A stretch of 7,191 nt of DNA from an uncultured Pirellula sp. (GTDB lineage: Bacteria; Planctomycetota; Planctomycetia; Pirellulales; Pirellulaceae), in contig CAILTZ010000422.1 of assembly GCA_903837255.1 (NCBI GenBank), forward strand, positions 1 to 7,191, read 5' to 3'. Positions 1 through 6,082 of the stretch are shown piece after piece; position 1 is the stretch's first letter, and every line of letters starts with the position of its first letter. The notes beneath the pieces are model-generated. The model was not told the origin of the DNA. It was given only the letters and a program-made list of their open reading frames with translations, and searched no databases. The translations under genes were made by a program, and so were the position numbers.

Positions 1-2733
1 GGTGAAGTCCGCCGAGATGAATTTGGTTTCTGCCACATTCTTCGGAAGCAGGATGTATCCGAATCGGACCTGGCTCAGGTCTTTGTACCCAAGGGTCTCG
101 ATGAGCAATCCGTACAGGGGCAGCTGCCAGTCGACCCACCGATCAGCCTTGAGATGGTTCCTGCGAGGGTCCTCTGTGTTGTCACCGGTCTTGTAATCCC
201 AAACGGCAACCTCTTGAGTTTTTTCATTGACATCGATCCGGTCGATTCTTCCGTGGACGATCATCTGACCGTGATCGAGATTCCAAACGATTCCATTGGC
301 CCGATCGACGTTGTGTTCGATGTGTTTGATTCTCCAACCCTCTTTGGCCCAATCGGCTTGGTGCTTGGAGAATTCTGTGAGCCTGAGTCTAGCTTGTTCG
401 ATCTGCACGACCAGAGCCGGGGGTAGTACCAAGCCGAAGCGGTTTTTGACCCAAGCGTCCAATTCTGCCGACAACCAATCGCCGATCGATTTTGGATCGG
501 TCGAATCGCCGACCGGTGAGTCCTTGAGCCCTTCGAGGACCGAGTGGACCATATCGCCGAATCCTCCCCCATCGAGTTCTTGGGGCAAGTGTTCCACGGC
601 GTGGGTTCGGCAGAGTTTCCTCAGATAGAAGCGGTATGGACATTCGCTGTACTTTTTGAAATCCGTCACGGCCATCGCGCCCAGACGCTTGGTCGCATCG
701 GGTTTGGGAATCTGTATGTCGGATTGCAGTGGTCGCGATGGCCATCCGGAGTCCAAGCCGATCGATTCCTCCTGCTCTGAAATCAGCTTGGCAACCCTGT
801 CCGGGAGCTCGTCGGTCGCGACGGCCATCATCAAGCGGCTCGGAGTCAAAGGATCCGAATTGGAGCTGAATCGGTTCATAATGAACTCGATTTGCTCTCG
901 GGTATGCAAGCAGGCCATCATGACATAAGCATCCCGGGCGTATCGCCGGGCATTGTCCAGTAGCCCGAGTTCGCTTCGGAGTCGATTGGGCAAGAACGCA
1001 TCGGAGTTAACGCTTTCAGGGACCACTCCATCGTGCAAACCGGTCATCATCAAAACCGGAGCATCGTCCAAGGCGACATCGAGCCATCCGAGCATTTCGA
1101 TGGCAGCGTCGTCGGCAAGGGGTGGAATCTGGACACCTTGGAGTTGTTGTTGGAGCCAAGCAAGGGCTTCGGAGAGCTCGATTTCCAAGTTCAGGTTGGG
1201 TGGAACATTCGCTAAACGATCCAAGACGGAATTGATCTCGCGACAGCCTCGCAGAATGATATGCCCCTCGGGCTCGGTGCGGTCGACTTGTTCAAGCTCT
1301 GAAAGGCTGATGTAGATCTCGCGCAGCGGCTGTGCCCAAGCGTCCAAAGGGCGCTTTGAGGTTCTCAGGGGCTGAAGCCATAAATCGAGTGCTTGGACCA
1401 CGGCAACAAAAACCTCCCGCCCGGAGGCTTGTGGCCACTGGGGCACCGAAACGCTTCTCAAAAGCGTTTGCTTGAGGTACTCGTCGATGCAGGACAAAAA
1501 ATCTGCCGGAAGCTCTTGGGGTGCCGGTTTTGTTTGGTCAGGTGCAGGGGGTTTCGCGTGGGTACGGAGCCACGTTTCGATCCAAGGGATACGGATCAGG
1601 TTCGAGAAGTTTTCGACATTTGGATCGCGCAGGTATTCCTCGATCGCATAGAGAACTTTCATCGGGGGAGTGCCGTAGATCGGGATTCCAGGTCCGTATC
1701 GCAGAGCCACCTTGTACTGTGCCAGGGACTCTTGCAAGGCTGGTACTAGGCTCGGGTCGGGCACACCGATGGTGATGTCGCGGACCGATCGAGAGGTTCC
1801 TAGTTTGGCCAATTGCACGGCGAGTTCCTGGGCGGCTTGGACGGCCGAGGTTCTCACATGGATTTGGTCTTGGCCGATTGGTATCTCCAGATTCTGCCAG
1901 AATGAGGAACGGAGCGTTCCGTCCCGGTCATAGCCTTCGGCGAACGATTCGGGCGCACCGACGAGGACTTGGACTTTCGGACCGATGGCGGCCAAGAACT
2001 GGCGTTGGGCTCGGTTCAAGTCCACGGTTCCAAGCAGCACAACCTCGTGCTGAACCTCGTCGACCTCACCGTGCTCTAGGGCAAATCGGCGGGCGGATTG
2101 GATATCCCATAGACCGGCTTCGTGCAACACATCCAAATACCTGCGTTGCAAGTGGGCCAGAATCTGCCAGCGGGGTTCCTCGACGGTGCCTGCGAGCTTC
2201 TCTGCAACGTCTTTGAAGTCTAGCAAGTCAGAGGCCAGTTCACGGTGAAGCGAACCGAGAAGTTTGGCAAGGTCCATCCACACCCCGAGTTGTTCCAGGG
2301 CGGGAACCTCGAAGAGCAGTGGTTGGAGTTCTGCTGACGGGGTAGAGCGAAGGACCTTGACCCAGGCCATGACCTGCGTGAGTTCGGAAGCAAACGGCAG
2401 TTTGGCTTGATAGAGTTCCTCAGGCAGTTTTCCCAGGGTCAAAAATCTAGGTGGTCGCAAAACCAGTCGGTCTTTGGCCGCTCGTTGGGCGATGAGGACT
2501 TGGAGTCGTCGGCTAGCCATCGAGCCGGGCAGAACAACAAGGACGCGATCCATGTCCCACGCGTTGCCTTGGGCATATCGCTCGATGAGGTAATCGATCG
2601 CCGAATGAAGAATCGGTTTGTCCCATCCCAGGAACGCGAGTTGGCTGACGTTTTGGAATGGTAGATCTGGGCTTTGGGTGCCTGGAGATTTTTTGTTAGA
2701 TGACTTCTTCTTGGGCATTTTCTTATTGGACAT
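1..2733 (-). CDS. addB: AddB-like helicase-nuclease subunit, PD-(D/E)XK family (3' end beyond window)
   Basis: I translated the minus strand codon by codon: 911 codons without a stop, from ATG 2733 to the window edge; the C-terminus is missing. The protein starts with a Lys/Ser-rich tail (residues 1-16). An AddB/RecC-like scaffold follows, with DRVLVVLP near residue 65, PPRFLTLGKL near 95, and TGLHDG(565-569 region)...P572...FLP(580-582), a conserved signature of these proteins. The nuclease domain begins with CPYRFYL (Cys698). Its motifs are GDMVH (His730), GRIDRID (catalytic Asp831), DYKTG (Asp846, Lys848) and QLPLY (Gln870-Tyr874). All expected catalytic residues are present, so the nuclease should be active. 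By family knowledge, AddB works with the AddA helicase-nuclease on double-strand ends to load RecA. No Walker A motif is visible at the N-terminus, unlike Bacillus AddB and like the alphaproteobacterial type. The start is supported by AAGGA 7 bases upstream. The partner gene would lie left of base 1. A stand-alone RecB-like nuclease is the alternative. Confidence 0.86.
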   Translation of the reverse strand, partial: MSNKKMPKKKSSNKKSPGTQSPDLPFQNVSQLAFLGWDKPILHSAIDYLIERYAQGNAWDMDRVLVVLPGSMASRRLQVLIAQRAAKDRLVLRPPRFLTLGKLPEELYQAKLPFASELTQVMAWVKVLRSTPSAELQPLLFEVPALEQLGVWMDLAKLLGSLHRELASDLLDFKDVAEKLAGTVEEPRWQILAHLQRRYLDVLHEAGLWDIQSARRFALEHGEVDEVQHEVVLLGTVDLNRAQRQFLAAIGPKVQVLVGAPESFAEGYDRDGTLRSSFWQNLEIPIGQDQIHVRTSAVQAAQELAVQLAKLGTSRSVRDITIGVPDPSLVPALQESLAQYKVALRYGPGIPIYGTPPMKVLYAIEEYLRDPNVENFSNLIRIPWIETWLRTHAKPPAPDQTKPAPQELPADFLSCIDEYLKQTLLRSVSVPQWPQASGREVFVAVVQALDLWLQPLRTSKRPLDAWAQPLREIYISLSELEQVDRTEPEGHIILRGCREINSVLDRLANVPPNLNLEIELSEALAWLQQQLQGVQIPPLADDAAIEMLGWLDVALDDAPVLMMTGLHDGVVPESVNSDAFLPNRLRSELGLLDNARRYARDAYVMMACLHTREQIEFIMNRFSSNSDPLTPSRLMMAVATDELPDRVAKLISEQEESIGLDSGWPSRPLQSDIQIPKPDATKRLGAMAVTDFKKYSECPYRFYLRKLCRTHAVEHLPQELDGGGFGDMVHSVLEGLKDSPVGDSTDPKSIGDWLSAELDAWVKNRFGLVLPPALVVQIEQARLRLTEFSKHQADWAKEGWRIKHIEHNVDRANGIVWNLDHGQMIVHGRIDRIDVNEKTQEVAVWDYKTGDNTEDPRRNHLKADRWVDWQLPLYGLLIETLGYKDLSQVRFGYILLPKNVAETKFISADFT

Positions 2734-2817
2734 CCGCTTTTCCTTGCAGCAACACAGGCACCGTCATACAGATTGTTATGTTGAATGGGTTATCGCAAGG
2801 GGGCGTGACACGTCTGG
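2734..2817 (-). other. 84-base gap between helicase and addB-like gene
   Basis: This is the only sizeable gap in the window. Read on the minus strand, it holds the AAGGA site just before the addB-like ATG and an AT-richer patch (CATAACAATCTGTATGAC). I looked for a hairpin with a T-run and for a -35/-10 pair with normal spacing. Neither is convincing: TTGCGA is a poor -35 and has no good -10 at 16-18 bases. Both upstream in-frame stops (TGA at 2764-2766, TAA at 2776-2778) lie here, so the addB-like frame cannot be extended into the helicase. The gap could hide a weak internal promoter, but the sequence does not show one. Confidence 0.4.
2741..2745 (-). promoter_or_regulatory. Ribosome binding site of the addB-like gene
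   Basis: The minus strand reads AAGGA, followed by a 7-base spacer and then the ATG ending at 2733. Sequence and spacing fit a Shine-Dalgarno site. This favours ATG 2733 over the second in-frame ATG at 2718, five codons further in. Confidence 0.6.
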
Positions 2818-4755
2818 TCAAGGATCTTGCTGCCAGGTATCAAATTCCCAAATAGATTTGTAATACCCTTGGCTCTCGGTGTGTTCGATCCATTTCTTGA
2901 AAAAAGCGCTTCGGCCCAGGGTTGAGCCATCCCCGATGACGATGAGCTTGCGTTTTGCCCTGGTCATAGCGACGTTCATGCGTCGGGTGTCAGACAGGAA
3001 TCCAACCTCACCTTGGGCATTGGATCTCACGAGGCTGATGAGAACGGCTTCTTTTTCGCGACCTTGAAAGCCATCGACGGTATCGATTTCTACGTTATTG
3101 TTTTTGCATCGGTCTCGGAGGAATCGGACCTGAGCCGAGTAGGGTGCGATGACGGCGATCTCTTCAGGCGCGATGCCTGCATCGAGGAGCCCGTCGACTT
3201 GCTTGAGGATCCAGAGGGCTTCGGGGGGGTTGAGTTTACTCTCTCCGTTGGGGTCGAGCTGCTCGGTCCAATCTGCGCCCGAGGTGTCGACAAAGAGGAT
3301 CGGCTGTGGGTCGAGCGATTCAGTCCGTACATTCGGTAGGTCTATCAGGGAGTGCTGTGCGACGCTTTGATCGGCGATCAGAGTGCCGGAGTAAAAGTGT
3401 TCGGAGGGGAACTCCATGATCTTGTGGTGCATGCGGTACTGGACGGTCAACTGGCGAGTGACGAGCTTGCCCCATCGCTCGACGAGTCGTTCCATCATGC
3501 TCTTGGAGAGCCCTTCGAGGGTCGCTTGGGTGCTCAGGACCGTTGGGGGGAGTTGGCAATGATCTCCGGCCAATACCAAACGATCGACTCGCAGGATTAC
3601 GGGCCAGTAGCCCGGTTCGGTGCTCTGGCAAGCTTCGTCGATCACCCCCAGGTCAAAGGTCCGATCGCCGAGGACTTCGGGATCGTAGTTGGTCGTCGCG
3701 CAGATGACGCTGGCCCGATCGAGCTTGGTGTTGATGATTTGCTCTTCGAAGATTTTCGCGTCGTTTCGCAGACGGCGGGCTTCTTGTTTAAGGTCTTCGC
3801 GAGCTCCCGGCATCGGTTTGGCGCGTGTCCAACGTCCGGCTTTGCTAGAGATCAGTTCAGCCTCGCGCCGCATCTCACGAACGACTTTCATCGCAGGGTC
3901 GGCATCGACAAGGTAATCGAGCGTGTGCTCTTGGAGGGATTCCAGGACTCGGGCAGGATGGCCGACCCGTATCGCGTTGACACCAATGGCGACGAGCTTC
4001 TCGAGGAGGTTATCCACGCCTGTGTTGCTCGGTGCGCATGCAAAGACTTTTTCGCCACGCTCGACGGTTTGCCGGATCAGTTCGGCTACCGTGGTGGTTT
4101 TGCCGGTGCCTGGCGGACCGTGGATGATCGCCAGATCGTTAGCACCGAGTGCATGCAGGATTGCATCGTGCTGAGAAGGATTCAAACGGGACTTGGCCAA
4201 CGACGCTTCGATCGCTTGGATGTTCCTCACCGGGTGGAACTGCGGCTCTTTTTCGCTGATGAGCACTTCGCGAAATTGGGCGATTCGGCCGCGACCTGCG
4301 AGGGCATGGAGCATGGCGCTTTGCTGTCGCTTGCGGGTGACCTCGTCGGCAGAGAGTTCGAGGCGAAAGAATCTGCCTTCGGGCCAATCGTCAAAGACCA
4401 CTTCGATGTTCGTGGATGTTCGTCCGCAGACCACCCCGTTTGCGACATCCATGAGGGTGTCTTCGTCGGAGGCCACGACCGGGGCACCGACCCGAAAGCG
4501 GTTCCATGGTAGCAATGCTTGTGGCTGGCGTTTGACGAACTGGGCGATGGTGCGGCCACCTAGCCCCGTGCGATGGTCGGCGATCACCATGTGCATGAGC
4601 GTATCGCCTTGGGCCTCGATCGACCGATTGGACATCCCCCGGGCTTTGCGCGATTCTCGGCGGTTGGACAGACGCTCGCGTTCGGCATCGGATTCGAGTT
4701 TAAGAAACCCAGACCAACGCTCGAAATACTCTTCGCTATCGCGATAACTAGGCAT
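2818..4755 (-). CDS. SF1B helicase, UPF1/IGHMBP2-like
   Basis: A complete 645-residue ATP-dependent nucleic acid helicase, predicted to move 5'-3' on RNA or DNA as known for the UPF1-like family; cytoplasmic. Positions are from ATG 4755. Residues 1-190 match the IGHMBP2 stalk and beta-barrel region (RTGLGGR near 62, VTRKRQ near 139). LNPSQHDAI (191-199) is the Q-motif region. GPPGTGKT (213-220) is Walker A, and APSNTGVDN near 241 is motif Ia. A charged helical stretch (about 291-341) follows. DEAC (373-376) is Walker B, GDHCQLPPT (397-405) motif III, QYRMH (439-443) motif IV, VDGFQGREKE (560-569) motif V and NVAMTRAKR (594-602) motif VI. All catalytic motifs look intact. It lacks the R3H and zinc-finger tail of eukaryotic IGHMBP2. 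A TTG at 4812 would extend it 19 residues into the transporter gene; ATG 4755 with AGGAG upstream is preferred. It ends with TGA, 84 bases before the addB-like gene. The in vivo substrate is unknown. Confidence 0.93.
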   Translation of the reverse strand: MPSYRDSEEYFERWSGFLKLESDAERERLSNRRESRKARGMSNRSIEAQGDTLMHMVIADHRTGLGGRTIAQFVKRQPQALLPWNRFRVGAPVVASDEDTLMDVANGVVCGRTSTNIEVVFDDWPEGRFFRLELSADEVTRKRQQSAMLHALAGRGRIAQFREVLISEKEPQFHPVRNIQAIEASLAKSRLNPSQHDAILHALGANDLAIIHGPPGTGKTTTVAELIRQTVERGEKVFACAPSNTGVDNLLEKLVAIGVNAIRVGHPARVLESLQEHTLDYLVDADPAMKVVREMRREAELISSKAGRWTRAKPMPGAREDLKQEARRLRNDAKIFEEQIINTKLDRASVICATTNYDPEVLGDRTFDLGVIDEACQSTEPGYWPVILRVDRLVLAGDHCQLPPTVLSTQATLEGLSKSMMERLVERWGKLVTRQLTVQYRMHHKIMEFPSEHFYSGTLIADQSVAQHSLIDLPNVRTESLDPQPILFVDTSGADWTEQLDPNGESKLNPPEALWILKQVDGLLDAGIAPEEIAVIAPYSAQVRFLRDRCKNNNVEIDTVDGFQGREKEAVLISLVRSNAQGEVGFLSDTRRMNVAMTRAKRKLIVIGDGSTLGRSAFFKKWIEHTESQGYYKSIWEFDTWQQDP

Positions 4756-4758
4756 AAG

Positions 4759-4763
4759 CTCCT
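4759..4763 (-). promoter_or_regulatory. Ribosome binding site of the helicase gene
   Basis: The minus strand reads CAGGAG, then CTT, then ATG (ending at 4755). The core is strong, but the 3-base spacer is shorter than usual. It sits in the 16-base gap after the transporter stop codon and argues for the ATG start rather than the TTG at 4812. Confidence 0.55.
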
Positions 4764-4771
4764 GGAGCGGT

Positions 4772-6079
4772 CTACAGTTTTGGCAGGCGGTAGAAGAGCA
4801 GGATCGGCACAAGCATCGCAGCCATCATGGCAAAGACCGACGAGACTGGCCAAGTCATCCATTCGGCGACTTTGATCAGAAGCTGGTAGATCGGTCCTGC
4901 AAGGAGGATGCCGACGAAGTTGGCAAAGTTCATGGTGCCGATCAAGCGGCCCTTGAGCTCCAACGGTGGACGTTCCTGCAAGAAGACTTGGATGGGTATA
5001 ACAAACACCGCAGCACCAATGCCCGCGACGATTAATCCAATAAAGGTACCTGTATAGCCCAACAGGACATCTCCGTTGGGCTTCCAAATACTGACGATGC
5101 ACATCGAAAGGATCATGATCAGCACACCAAGGGAAACCTGTTTGTCTTTGGGCATACGCTTGAGAACTAGGTTCGCGCTGACGGCTCCGAGGATGATGCC
5201 GATCGCAAGCCCCGCCGTCAGAACGCTCGTTTTGGTGTCGGCCTGTTGCAACTGGTCCTTGCCCAGCCGATTAACCACGGGCATAACCAGACCGCCGACG
5301 AGCCAAAAAACGCTCGATACAACCAATGCCATCAGCAGCGGCCGGTCTTTGGAAAGAAGCGATACGATGGGGGCCGGAACGATCGAGTCGGCGAGCTCAA
5401 AGCGAGCTTGGGGCTGGACCGCGGCGGTGTATCGAATGACAAGGGAGGTAAAGGTTCCAATGATGGCCACAACGGCACAAGCCAATGAACCGATCCACAG
5501 CCGTCCAAAATCCTCCTGGCCGGTAGCATCTTTGGTCACCAACGCCTCCTTGATCGCCCCTGCAAGAACCACCCCTAAGATGATCGCAAGAAAGGTGGAC
5601 ATGAGGATAAGGCCATTGGCTCTTGGGAGATTCTTGTGATGAAACAACTCCGGGAGAATCCCATACTTGGCCGGCCCAAAGAAGGTGCTGTGGATCCCCA
5701 TGAGTACCAGAACGGTCCAGGTCCCATAGTCACCAATATTTCCGTACATCAAGAAGGCCAAGACGGCCAGGAGAGTGATGACGATCTCGGCGATCTTGCA
5801 AATGACGATGATCCTGCTCTTGCTGTTGCGATCCGAGAGATAACCGGCAACGCCACTGAGCAGCACAAACGGCAGCGAGAAGGCCAACGTCGCCCACCCC
5901 TGACGATCGTCTTTGGTAATCGCTCCAGCGCCACCGATGGCCATCAAGAGCATGAGTTGTTTGTAGAGGTTGTCGTTGAAGGCACCTAGGAATTGGGTGA
6001 TCGCCAACCCCCAAAAGGAGCGATTCGCAAGGAGCGACTCGGCGGGCTCGGAGGCGTCATCATTGGATTGCTGTTGCAT
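4772..6079 (-). CDS. lplT: LplT-type lysophospholipid transporter (major facilitator superfamily)
   Basis: A 435-residue inner-membrane protein with about 12 hydrophobic segments, roughly at 24-47, 63-82, 90-111, 119-136, 155-176, 194-216, 248-270, 286-305, 315-332, 338-362, 383-402 and 411-430. Family signatures seen are FLGAFNDNLYK (30-40), the loop 2-3 motif GYLSDRNSKSR (79-89), FFGPAKYGILPEL (133-145) with RANGL just after it, and GRLIGTMNFANF (377-388). In known systems LplT flips lysophosphatidylethanolamine and related lysolipids inward for re-acylation by Aas. The gene begins only 3 bases after the stop of the Aas-like synthetase, so the two are very likely co-transcribed and translationally coupled. 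The only Shine-Dalgarno-like string, AGGA (6081-6084), overlaps that stop and lies 1 base from ATG, too close to work in the usual way. Enterobacteria have the opposite order, lplT before aas. The family call is firm; the exact lipid substrate is inferred from the neighbour. Confidence 0.86.
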   Translation of the reverse strand: MQQQSNDDASEPAESLLANRSFWGLAITQFLGAFNDNLYKQLMLLMAIGGAGAITKDDRQGWATLAFSLPFVLLSGVAGYLSDRNSKSRIIVICKIAEIVITLLAVLAFLMYGNIGDYGTWTVLVLMGIHSTFFGPAKYGILPELFHHKNLPRANGLILMSTFLAIILGVVLAGAIKEALVTKDATGQEDFGRLWIGSLACAVVAIIGTFTSLVIRYTAAVQPQARFELADSIVPAPIVSLLSKDRPLLMALVVSSVFWLVGGLVMPVVNRLGKDQLQQADTKTSVLTAGLAIGIILGAVSANLVLKRMPKDKQVSLGVLIMILSMCIVSIWKPNGDVLLGYTGTFIGLIVAGIGAAVFVIPIQVFLQERPPLELKGRLIGTMNFANFVGILLAGPIYQLLIKVAEWMTWPVSSVFAMMAAMLVPILLFYRLPKL

Positions 6080-6082
6080 GTC

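Noticed and set aside
2734..2817. Promoter or terminator in the helicase/addB gap
   Set aside because: No hairpin followed by a T-run, and no -35/-10 pair with normal spacing. The best boxes match too poorly to be called.
2407..2863. Plus-strand ORFs covering the start of the addB-like gene and the gap
   Set aside because: They overlap the well-supported minus-strand frame and its Shine-Dalgarno site, and their translations show nothing recognisable.
3352..4512. 386-codon plus-strand ORF inside the helicase gene
   Set aside because: It is exactly antisense to the helicase, whose motifs are all intact. Its translation shows no recognisable domain and its composition is that of reverse-complemented coding sequence.
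4756..4812. TTG start at 4812 for the helicase
   Set aside because: It would overlap the transporter's end by about 41 bases and add 19 residues (Cys-rich, unlike the family). The ATG at 4755 has AGGAG in front of it.
5076..5639. 187-codon plus-strand ORF
   Set aside because: It is antisense to the LplT-type transporter, has no domain features and no clear ribosome binding site.
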